From positions 1-64,000 of the forward strand of contig CBDDKZ010000001.1 in the NCBI GenBank assembly GCA_965230415.1: DNA of 64,000 bases, read 5' to 3'. This stretch comes from CBDDKZ01 sp965230415. GTDB lineage: Bacteria > Bacteroidota > Bacteroidia > Cytophagales > JAAEPT01. Shown here piece by piece: positions 26,203 to 35,100 of this stretch. Under the pieces are notes generated by a model. That model saw only the letters and a list, made by a program, of their open reading frames with translations. It searched no databases and had not been told where the DNA came from. Numbering within the stretch: position 1 is the first letter of the stretch; every line of letters begins with the position of its first letter. Position numbers and translations under genes: made by a program.

Positions 26203-26341
26203 AATAGACTGATTTGGGTTAACTAATCAAGATTGTTCAAAATACGCCTTTTACAAAAAAATAAGTATAAACTTTATTTCGTGACTTGCCGGATAAAATT
26301 ATTGTAAAATAACGAGTTGTCTAAAATCATCTATAAGCTCA
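26193..26341. repeat. duplicated upstream block, copy B
   Basis: Direct copy of 22693-22843 (see there). It lies upstream of the sortilin-like gene. The identity starts at the matched start codon (cat on the plus strand) and runs through conserved ttgccggataaaattatt to aagctca. Because it lies beside the divergent sigma gene, it may hold that regulator's own target promoter. Confidence 0.8.
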
Positions 26342-26469
26342 CTTAAAACGTTATTTTCAGCTTAAGAACTAAAACTAACTAAAAAAATACTCTAACTGCC
26401 AGGAAATTTACATGGATCTTTCTCAAATTTTCATTAATTTCATAGTTGTTGAGAGGCTGTGCAGAATGA

Positions 26470-27072
26470 TTGGCACAGAAAAAATTCAAATTGGATTTAA
26501 GAACTGCCCAAAGTAATACGACAGAGCTGCAACAGTTTATTCAGCAGTGTATTGACGGTAATAACCGTTCCAGGAGGTTGTTATATGACGAATTTGAAGG
26601 AGATGTCATGGCAATATGCATACGTTACCTCAAAAACAGAGAGCTTGCTGAAGATACTTTCCAGGAAGCCTTTATTAGAATATTCCAAAAAATCCACACT
26701 TACGACCATCATAAAGGCCCTCTAATAGCGTGGATTTATCGTTTGGTTTCTAATGTGGCTATCAGGCAGTGGCAGAAAAAAAAACTAGCTTATTCAGACA
26801 TAAATGACGATAGTTTTGAATTTAATACGGAGACTTCGGTGGAGCTTCCCGATAATTTGGAACTCGAATTTTTAAAAAGTTTAATAAATAAATTACCAGA
26901 GGGGCAACGAATTGTATTCAATATGTATATAATAGAAGGATACACACATAAAGAGATAAGTGAAATACTAGGAAATAGTGAGGTTGCCTCCCGCGCTCAG
27001 TTGGCAAGAGCTAAAAGTAAGCTAATGGAGATGTATCAGGAATCGACTAAGATTAATAGTACTTTTGAGTAA
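26470..27072 (+). CDS. ECF-family RNA polymerase sigma factor (TTG start)
   Basis: A 200-residue sigma factor. Region 2 reads ELAEDTFQEAFIRIFQKIHTYD (about 55-77) followed by GPLIAWIYRLVSNVAIRQW; region 4 reads LPEGQRIVFNMYIIEGYTHKEISEIL. The only start in frame after the upstream stop (26467-26469) is TTG at 26470, since the next Met is inside region 2 (VMAICIRYL). An ATG four bases earlier is in another frame and stops after 16 codons, so TTG is probably correct, or a sequencing frameshift hides an upstream start. The region 4 loop reads GNSEVASRAQLARAKSK, different from the common SEGTSKSQLARAK. It overlaps its partner by 8 bases. Confidence 0.83.
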   Translation: MAQKKFKLDLRTAQSNTTELQQFIQQCIDGNNRSRRLLYDEFEGDVMAICIRYLKNRELAEDTFQEAFIRIFQKIHTYDHHKGPLIAWIYRLVSNVAIRQWQKKKLAYSDINDDSFEFNTETSVELPDNLELEFLKSLINKLPEGQRIVFNMYIIEGYTHKEISEILGNSEVASRAQLARAKSKLMEMYQESTKINSTFE

Positions 27073-27934
27073 TTATAAAGACGATATTGCCCGCGAATAC
27101 TTTCAGTCTAAATTTGCACATGACCGTGTAAGTCCTTCCCGTGACTTTTTTAATGACATCGTACAGGAAGTAGACAAAGGTACATCGGCAGAAGGTGCTC
27201 ATGGAAATGTTGGTTCTTCAGATTCAGGCAATAACAGTTCTTTCCTCAAATCGACTGCATTTAAACGAGGCACTTTTATTCTTTCAGGGGCAGTCATCGT
27301 TACTATTGCTTTCCTGTGGTTCCGCAATGGCCCTGAAGAGAATCATTCCTTGCCCGACACTTCTTCATCGAAAGAAGCTCCGGTTCACGAACCTGAAAAA
27401 GCGCCATTAATCCACGAACCTGAAAACAAACATCAAAATCCTGGCGAGCATCAAATAAACGCATTTCCTTCTGACAAAAAGGAACTAGAAAAAACTCCAA
27501 ACATTGATGCAGCACCTATTCGGTCTACACCGACGATAACTAACAATAGCTCTCAAAACCTGTCCAATCCGGCTACATCCAACAAAAGTAATACTACCAG
27601 CACCATTGATGATGCTCACCAACCAGAGGCAAACACAAAGAAACCGGAATCTTCCAACATTTCAAGTGACGAAATAATTGAGCCTTCTGTGCCGCAGGAA
27701 GGAGCAATAGAAGCTGCAAAAACTGTTATACCCGATGCGAAGAAAGATATAGTACCGGAGACCAACTCGGAAAAAGCTACGGCACCATCAACCGAACCAC
27801 AAAAGGCTACTACACCATCTACTGAAGCGCAAAAAGCTACACCACCAAGCACAGGCAAAAAACAAAGCTATCTGGATTCTTTAATGAATGCTGCCAGAAA
27901 AAAAGGCACAAATAAGATTTTCCAGAAAAAGTAA
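27065..27934 (+). CDS. membrane anti-sigma-like partner (TTG start)
   Basis: A 289-residue protein with one transmembrane helix (about 69-86, FILSGAVIVTIAFLWF). The N-terminal cytosolic part begins SNYKDDIAREYFQSKFAHDRVSPSRDFF, resembling a sigma-binding segment; the 200-residue periplasmic tail is low-complexity and rich in Pro, Ser, Thr and Lys, with a near-repeat ATAPSTEPQKATTPSTEAQK at the end. The start is TTG, overlapping the sigma stop by 8 bases, so translation is coupled. It lacks the ZAS and FecR signatures of known anti-sigmas; the role as anti-sigma is inferred from position, topology and similarity to the fusion at 12740-13771. Confidence 0.72.
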   Translation: MSNYKDDIAREYFQSKFAHDRVSPSRDFFNDIVQEVDKGTSAEGAHGNVGSSDSGNNSSFLKSTAFKRGTFILSGAVIVTIAFLWFRNGPEENHSLPDTSSSKEAPVHEPEKAPLIHEPENKHQNPGEHQINAFPSDKKELEKTPNIDAAPIRSTPTITNNSSQNLSNPATSNKSNTTSTIDDAHQPEANTKKPESSNISSDEIIEPSVPQEGAIEAAKTVIPDAKKDIVPETNSEKATAPSTEPQKATTPSTEAQKATPPSTGKKQSYLDSLMNAARKKGTNKIFQKK

Positions 27935-27947
27935 GCAAATCATCGGA

Positions 27948-29198
27948 TTACTTTTTAAGCAAATAAATATCGTAATCGCCCTTACCTCCTTTCCTGTTTG
28001 AAGACACAAAACCTGATTGTCCATCGGAATATAGAAACAGGCCAAAATCATCAGCACAAGAGTTAACCGGGTACCTTAAATTTTCCCTGGAACTTAACTT
28101 TTCTCCCAGGATATTCACTTTAAAAACGTCAAAACCACCCAAACCGGGGTGTCCGTTAGAAGCAAAAAATAAATCACCACTTTCATGAATAAAAGGAAAA
28201 CACTCATCTCCTGAGGTATTTACCTCAGGCCCCAGATTAATAGGGTCAGACCATAAACTATCTACACGTACACACAGGTAAATATCTGTACCCCCAAAGC
28301 CACCATCCCTATTTGATGCAAAAAACAGCAAATTACCATCAGAGGCTATAGAAGGATGCCCATATGACTTTAAGGAATCATTATAAACAAAGCGATAAGG
28401 CCTGCTCCAACCAACTCCTGTTTTTGTGGATTTGTAAAGTTTCACAGGGTTTATATCGGTCTCACCTTCATGGACTTTTTCTGCTTTTTCACTCCGGGTA
28501 AAATAGACGGTGTTGAAATCACTGCTAAAACTACAGGCACCTTCGTGATCGGCAGAATTTAAAGATGATGAAAATTTATAGGGTTTATTCCATTTCCCTT
28601 CCTCCAAATCAGATTTATACAAATCGAAATAGGGGGCCTGGTCTTTACCGAATTCCCGCTGTACAAACACCCCTTTTCTGCTTGAGCTAAACACCAGACT
28701 ATTCTTGTATGCAGTGGCGCACACATCCCCATATTCGGAGTTTAATCGCCTTAAATTCTCTACCAAATATGACCCGGGGACCTCTCTCCAGGCTTCCACC
28801 TCATTCCATCCCGATAAAACCTCCTTAGCCTCTTCGTCAGCTTCATGATGCCGTATATACTTTTCCAAGTGCACGATAGCCGCCTCATACTTACCGTTAC
28901 ACCGCATCATGCGTGCCCATGGGAACAGGTAATCGCGTGCCTTGTACTTTCTGACAAGTTGCCTGTACCAAATTTCTGCAGCTTTGAAATTTCTATTTAA
29001 CTCATAAGTAACTGCAATCTCTTTTGCCAGTTCCAATGATGGTGTCACCTCATAACAGTACGTGAAATACTCAATAGCATTAGCATATTCACCTAGTTTA
29101 AAGTAACGTTCGGCAATTGCTAAATCTTTCTTATAAGATTTTTGGCTCCAACAGGAAGCACTAAACAATATTGTAAGTAACAATAAAAAGCACCTCAT
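27948..29198 (-). CDS. TPR plus PD40-propeller protein, T9SS-associated
   Basis: A 416-residue secreted protein. Residues 1-19 are a signal peptide (FLLLLTILFSASCWSQ). Residues about 25-150 hold TPR-like helices (AIAERYFKLGEYANAIEYF, AAEIWYRQLVRK). The rest is a PD40/WD40-like propeller with GHPSIASDGNLLFFASNRDGGFGGTDIYL and SGDLFFASNGHPGLGGFDVFKV. This matches the N-terminal two-thirds of OmpA-type PorE-like proteins, but the OmpA peptidoglycan-binding domain is missing, since the frame ends with the propeller (GGKGDYDIYLLKK). The gene follows the PorP/SprF gene by 3 bases, so the two are co-expressed. Likely a PorP partner; exact role unknown. Confidence 0.82.
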   Translation of the reverse strand: MRCFLLLLTILFSASCWSQKSYKKDLAIAERYFKLGEYANAIEYFTYCYEVTPSLELAKEIAVTYELNRNFKAAEIWYRQLVRKYKARDYLFPWARMMRCNGKYEAAIVHLEKYIRHHEADEEAKEVLSGWNEVEAWREVPGSYLVENLRRLNSEYGDVCATAYKNSLVFSSSRKGVFVQREFGKDQAPYFDLYKSDLEEGKWNKPYKFSSSLNSADHEGACSFSSDFNTVYFTRSEKAEKVHEGETDINPVKLYKSTKTGVGWSRPYRFVYNDSLKSYGHPSIASDGNLLFFASNRDGGFGGTDIYLCVRVDSLWSDPINLGPEVNTSGDECFPFIHESGDLFFASNGHPGLGGFDVFKVNILGEKLSSRENLRYPVNSCADDFGLFLYSDGQSGFVSSNRKGGKGDYDIYLLKK

Positions 29199-29201
29199 AT
29201 A

Positions 29202-30155
29202 TTAGAATATCACAGGGGATTTAATGGTCTTTTGTTTCTTTAGTTTGCTTAAATTAGGTCTGGGTTTGTGCCGTAACACAAGAAAAATCTCTTGTGTGTT
29301 TTTAACAATTTCCTGAAGGTCTCCAAAAGGGTATTCATAGGCATAGCCTATTAACAAATTAGGTCTTATTCGATTATAAACCAGTTTCAGATTCATTCCA
29401 GCCTGGAAAGCGACTTCCATGTTGGTCCTAAACGATGCCCCTAACCAAAACTGGTCCTTATAGGAGATTATATTTGTCAAATCGAATTGGATAGGTACAT
29501 TGTCCACCCTTTTAAGCAAAAAACTGGGTTTCCAATCTAAATACTCGTTCAAAGCTTGCTTCCACGCTCCTATTATATATAAATGCCTGCGTAGTTCTGC
29601 AGAGCTCCGTTCACTATCTCCCAGCCCTAAACTCCCCTGATTGATGTGATTCAGGGATACTCCTAAATAATATTGTTCGCTACTAAGCTGTAAACCGGCC
29701 CCAATATCGGGTGTGGTAACGTTGTTCTTACCTGCCATTATGCGGTCGCCCTGATCTTTGATAATAAGCTCTGAAAAGTTTATCCTGTACCTGGCGAGCC
29801 CTAGTTGTAAACCAAAAGATAACATCCCCCCAAAAACGTTCAGCTTATAACTATATAAGCCGTGTACCGTTGTAAGTGCCGACGCTCCAAATATTGTTTT
29901 TCTCACAGCAATCCCGCCTCCCATTTGATGATAACGAAATGGCGCTCCGCAGTGAAAGGCACTTACTTTCGGTCCGGACTGTAAACCTCTGAACTGATCT
30001 TTATAAAAAAGTGAAGCATCTACGCCTTTATGCGCCCCCACATTAGCGGCATTAATATAGGTAGGTGCAAATATGTATTGAGAGAACTGAATATCTTGTT
30101 GTGAAAAAACGCAAAAACTAGAAGCTAAAAATAGTAAAATGAATACTTTTGTCAT
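29202..30155 (-). CDS. PorP/SprF-family type IX secretion membrane protein
   Basis: A 317-residue outer-membrane beta-barrel protein. After a signal peptide (FILLFLASSFCVFSQ) comes the family start QQDIQFSQYIFAPTYINAANVGAHKG, which matches QDPQFSQYMFNPLxxNPAYAG of PorP/SprF. Further features are PFRYHQMGGGIAVRKTIFG and GLQLGLARYRINFSEL. SprF-type proteins help export or anchor large type B cargo such as SprB; other PorP copies act with PorE. The neighbouring type B protein (32104-35904, same strand) is a plausible client. It is first in the operon with 27948. Confidence 0.9.
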   Translation of the reverse strand: MTKVFILLFLASSFCVFSQQDIQFSQYIFAPTYINAANVGAHKGVDASLFYKDQFRGLQSGPKVSAFHCGAPFRYHQMGGGIAVRKTIFGASALTTVHGLYSYKLNVFGGMLSFGLQLGLARYRINFSELIIKDQGDRIMAGKNNVTTPDIGAGLQLSSEQYYLGVSLNHINQGSLGLGDSERSSAELRRHLYIIGAWKQALNEYLDWKPSFLLKRVDNVPIQFDLTNIISYKDQFWLGASFRTNMEVAFQAGMNLKLVYNRIRPNLLIGYAYEYPFGDLQEIVKNTQEIFLVLRHKPRPNLSKLKKQKTIKSPVIF

Positions 30156-30408
30156 ATCCAGCTAATAAAGTTGAATCCAGCACTATGGTCTACTATGGTC
30201 TAATTCCGGCTAAAGATTTTCGGCACGCTAATATACGTAATTATTACAATAGGATATATTTTTAAAACAATAACTTATCCAAAGTTAATTACTGACACTT
30301 AATCTATTATAGTTTTAACGACGGATTTCACGAAGCGTTATGATTAAAATAGGGTATTGAATGCTCTTATTCGGTAACATATTATAATAAACAATCAAAA
30401 TCCTGAAT

Positions 30409-32034
30409 ATGAAGCATATTACCTTATTAATTTATTTTATAGTTTATACTATCGTTGCTCTTGGTCAAAATACCGCTGATAGCTGGACCCAGTACCTGGG
30501 ATGGCACTATGGTGATCCTCCCAATTGGGGAGGCTGGGTACGAGAAGCTGTTGTAAAACAGATGGGGCTGGCTCTTTACGATGAAATGTCTCAAGAACTA
30601 GACAGCAGCTTATTGGAAAACACCTTTGAACGCTTAAATGAACTGGATGAACACATCGATATTTTACAGCTTGACGGAGGACTTGGCTCCGCAAGGGATT
30701 CTGCAAAAGTTGCAGACTATATGGCTTTTATAGCAAGCGACAGCGGCCTCACCTGGAAGCATATCGTCTATAATCAAAGTTTAAAAATGATGCTGCTGCC
30801 TTCGGCGCAAGAACGTATGTATTGGCAAATAGGAAACGAAATTTCCAGTCCTGCATATAGTGGCAACCTGCGAAAGTGGCAGGGAGAGATCAATCCTAAT
30901 AGCCGTGATTATGATGAATTTATCATCCCCTACTATGTAGAAAATTACTTTGCACCTACAGCTGAGGCCATCGATTCGGCGAGCAAAGAAGCCTATGGGC
31001 AAAAAGGACTGATTAAAATTGCGCTGGGATCTATTACAAACGCTGGCAGTCAGGGGGCCAGGGATTTCACCGAACAATTATTGAATTACGAGATAACAGG
31101 CACTTATGCTCCATCCTTGCGCGGAAAAAAAGTTTACGAGCTTATACACCTTATTACAGTACATTACATTATGGGGAACTCAAGAACCGAAAGCTGGAGA
31201 GAAGCCATTTCCTACTTTACCAATTGGATTGGTGAAGAAAGAATAGAAGGCGTATGGTCTACCGAAGAAGTAGGGATTAAAGCCTCTGAAGGAAATGCCG
31301 GAGCTGCCGTGGGTGCTGTAAACACCGCCCGGTACCTCACCTGGGCCATCGAGAATAATTTCGATGCCAATGCCCTGAGAACAAATTATTATGGCTGGAA
31401 CACCGGAACGCCTGGTACCCGCGTAACTAATTTCAACGATACCTTGTTCAACTTCCTCGGCCATACCCCTTTACAATTGATTGACATCACGAATACCAAT
31501 ATCACAGCTTCTGTTAAGCTTGAAGCTCACAGTTTTGCCAATACAGAAGGCTCCAAGAGTATGATCATCTCCTATCCCGAACGCAGCGCTAACCAAGATG
31601 GATCAACCGTAGAAAATTTTGAACTTTCACGTTCTTTCTGGCCCTCCATTACATCACTCAAAATATATAAGTACGATACCCTGGGTCTTACACCATTAGA
31701 CTACTCCATTATAACATCTCCGGAATATTCTAGAGTGAATTTTACAACACCTGTTGAATTAGACTTCAAAGCAGGTATTTTATTAATGATAGAAGGTAAT
31801 TACATCACCTCAAATAATCCACTAAGCAACATAAAAGACAAGCTAAGTCTTGTACCAAACCCATGCGATCACATTGCGCATCTTACATTCCCCTGTCAGT
31901 GGTCTATACTAGATTTGACAGGTCACCCTATTCTAAAAGGGTATGGGAGTAAAATTAACATATCCGCATTGAAAGCAGGGTATTACTTCTTTGAAAGTGA
32001 AGGCATAACTAAAAGCTTTTTAGTTCAAAGGTAA
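30409..32034 (+). CDS. TIM-barrel glycoside hydrolase with T9SS tail
   Basis: A 541-residue secreted protein with signal peptide (LLIYFIVYTIVALGQ). The first 400 residues look like a clan GH-A TIM barrel: WQIGNEIS with acid/base candidate E144, and VWSTEEVGIK with nucleophile candidate E286 or E287. After it comes a beta-sandwich region (LQLIDITNTNITASVKLEA) and a T9SS type A-like tail (LSLVPNPCDHIAHL to ITKSFLVQR). The family (GH39, GH79 or a relative) is not certain. It should be exported to the surface. The adjoining divergent PorP gene and convergent type B cargo suggest a T9SS-rich locus, but no regulatory link is visible. Confidence 0.72.
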   Translation: MKHITLLIYFIVYTIVALGQNTADSWTQYLGWHYGDPPNWGGWVREAVVKQMGLALYDEMSQELDSSLLENTFERLNELDEHIDILQLDGGLGSARDSAKVADYMAFIASDSGLTWKHIVYNQSLKMMLLPSAQERMYWQIGNEISSPAYSGNLRKWQGEINPNSRDYDEFIIPYYVENYFAPTAEAIDSASKEAYGQKGLIKIALGSITNAGSQGARDFTEQLLNYEITGTYAPSLRGKKVYELIHLITVHYIMGNSRTESWREAISYFTNWIGEERIEGVWSTEEVGIKASEGNAGAAVGAVNTARYLTWAIENNFDANALRTNYYGWNTGTPGTRVTNFNDTLFNFLGHTPLQLIDITNTNITASVKLEAHSFANTEGSKSMIISYPERSANQDGSTVENFELSRSFWPSITSLKIYKYDTLGLTPLDYSIITSPEYSRVNFTTPVELDFKAGILLMIEGNYITSNNPLSNIKDKLSLVPNPCDHIAHLTFPCQWSILDLTGHPILKGYGSKINISALKAGYYFFESEGITKSFLVQR

Positions 32035-32042
32035 TTGGTTGC

Positions 32043-32074
32043 TATGAGATGATGTGGCTCTACATCATCTCATA
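32043..32074. terminator. hairpin terminator between convergent genes
   Basis: A 13-bp perfect stem (32043-32055 and 32062-32074, tatgagatgatgt and its complement) with a 6-base loop lies between the glycosidase stop and the type B cargo stop. There is no long T-run, so it may stall or stabilise transcripts rather than act as a classical terminator. Confidence 0.6.
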
Positions 32075-32103
32075 ATAACTATCACTAAGAATAACAATAT
32101 TTC

Positions 32104-35100
32104 CTACCGCTGTATAATCAACTGGCCGCTCAACATCTCTGAAGTATCCTCTATCTTGATGAAATAATAATAGGTACCATCTCCAAGTTCATCCCCGTTC
32201 CAGTCATTTTTGTAATTGTGAGCTTTAAACACTAGTTGGCCATAAACATTATATACACTCACATTGAACGACTTGTAATGTGCTATATTCTCTATTAAAA
32301 ACTTATCATTATCTCCATCTGCATTTGGGGTAAGCAGCTCATAAACGACGACTTCAAGACAGAAAGGATCATCCTCGGGCACTACTTTCACAAACACCGA
32401 GTCCACCTTTTTATTATCAGCCTTCACATAATAAGTAGTACTCTGATGCACTTGCTCGATATACAGCTCCCTGCTTGTTCCCCAGAGAGAATCATCACTT
32501 ACAGCGCTAGTCCATCGAACATCGCTTCTATCGCAACTCAGTATCAAACTGCTATTAATACATGCCAATACGGTATCTCCCTGCGTTATGGAAGGTGGAC
32601 GACAATACACGGCTTCTTCTGGATATAATTGCACCAAGACTGAATCTTGTGCTCCATTTTCTGCATTTAAGTAGTAAGTTGTTGTTGTCTGAGGACTTAC
32701 AAAGATACTACTACCTTCACCTATCACCGGCGTACCCTGAGCCGATGTTGACCACCAGAAACCTTCCGTCTCCGCCCTGATAATCTTATCGGTACCCGGA
32801 CAAATATCCAGCGTATCGTTACCTAATATTCTTGGCTGTGCACAGGCAGCTTGCCCTTTAGAATGCACCTCTACTCTTATGGAATCCGATCGGCCATTTG
32901 ATGCCATTAAAACATAGAAGGTATTAGCTGTAGGCGTAATTACAAGTTGCTGTTCCGTACTTAGTACTATATCGGGAATTAAGCTATTGTACCAAATCAC
33001 ATCATTCGTATCTGCATTTAATTCGATAGTAGTTTCTTCACAAATAATTAGCGTATCAGGTGCCAGTATAGCGGGTATGCGACACGCAAGGCTTTGAGGT
33101 GATTGAATAGCCACAAATATAGAATCACTGAACCGTTTTGACCCATTGCTAGCGAAATACCAGCCAGAAGTATTGGGACTTATTATTAACTCATCGCCAA
33201 GTGCAATGGTATCGTTCGGTGCATCCTGGTACCACCACCAAATCCCGTCAAAATTGGCTGTAATCCTGAATTGATCACCTGGACAACCAAAAAGGCTATC
33301 ACCCTCATTAATAATTACTTGTTCACATATATCACCATCTTCCGGATAGGTCCTCAGGATGATCTCGTCAGACTTCAATAATTTTGTAGTGACACTTATC
33401 CTGTGTTCACTCGTTACTTTAACTGTCAACTCAGATGTAAGTGATAATATACTATCAGGAAACTGCATATTCACCCATTGTACATCATCCCTATCTGCAT
33501 GTAAGGTAACAATTTCATTTTTACATGTTATAAGCGAATCTCCCTCCTGAATAATTGGTGCGGCACAGCGCACATCGTCAGTTGAATGAAGAGTTATAAC
33601 TATGGAATCTCGCATTTCATTGCCGGCGATTGCATATAACCATAAGGTATCCTCTGTACCAAAAGTGAAGGGAGTTATGATTGCTGTATTGCCACTAGCC
33701 ATGGACACATTTGGTGTACTGACATGTGTCCACCTTACATCGCTGCGATTGGCTGTTAGCTGAGTGGTATCTCCTTCACAAACGCTCATGGTATCTCCTT
33801 CAAGAATAATTGGAGCCACGCAGAGCAGGTCATCGAAAGGAATTACAGTCACCACAATGGTATCCCGCTTCCCATTGCTGGCGGTCAGGTAATAGGCGGT
33901 TGAAGCGACCGCTTGTATTAGTAGCTCACGTGTCTCGCTCACCGTATCATCGGGCGCTGTCACCAATGACCACCACACATCGTCACGATTGGCATTGAGG
34001 GCAGCGGACTCGCCTTCGCACACCTCCAGCGTGTCTCCTTCCACAATAATGGGCGCGGCACACGGAAGGTCATCCTCCTTTAATAGATACACCAGAATAG
34101 AGTCATAAAGTATTTCATGTTTATACAAGTAATAATTTGAAGTTTCTTCAGGCAATATACTTAGGCTGGACTGTCCTTCAAGCAGCGGTATTTGAGGTTC
34201 ATCGGCCTTTGCCCACCAAACGTGCTCTCCATCGGCATTAAGAACTACTTCATTTCCGGGACAGCTTGCAATGGAATCCCCCTCTAAAATAGACACCACG
34301 CATTGTGCGTCCAGCGTATCAAAAACAATAAGCTGTATCGAATCTCTTTTCCCGTAATCAGAATTTAAATAATAAGTAGTTGATTGGACAGGAAAAACAG
34401 ACAGGGAAGTTTCATTACTTATATTTACAATAGGTGCGCTACTTTCAGACCACCAGAAATCCTCACTTATACTTCTCAATACAGCACTATCTCCCGGACA
34501 AAGTTCAACAAACTTGTCACTCAAAATAGATGGAACCCCAATGAATTGCTGACATATAGTGCGTTCACCCAAGCTAAAAGCTACCTGAGGAAAGGTATGA
34601 CTTGTAACACCGGAAAGCTCTTTTACCGTACAATTTAGATCTTCGACAATTACGTGCACATTTTCTTCTTCATACTGAAAATTTGTGTCGACATGACCAC
34701 ATATCAGTCCATTAATTTCCTTGGAAAAAATATAAGCATTGTTCTCTCCGGTATAATTATTTAAACCGGAAAATACTTCCACGTTATTATACCTGGTATA
34801 ACCTGCAGTGAAAAAGAAACCACCGGGATTATAAAAGTCCTGAGACAATATATCACCGTTCGTATTCATCAGCACCCGCCCCAATAATTCATCGCCATTG
34901 CGGCTATTTATTAAGACATAAAACTGATCGTCAGAAACCCTAAAAAAATCTTTAACATGAATATCGTCATCCAATGGCGACCCTATCACCTTAGTCCAAA
35001 CGGTATCACCATCCATACCCAGCCTGGCAATCAACACATTTTTATTGTCCAGTTGTTCACCTGCTTTCGTAATTGTGATCATTATAAAACCATCTCCGAG

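Larger units (their letters stand above)
25982..26469. other. intergenic between divergent genes
   Basis: About 490 bases between the sortilin-like gene (minus) and the sigma factor (plus). It holds the second copy of the duplicated block, a short leader-like frame in that block, and A/T-rich sequence on both sides. No longer gene is supported; plus-strand frames here overlap the 5' end of the minus-strand gene and look like shadows. Confidence 0.5.
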
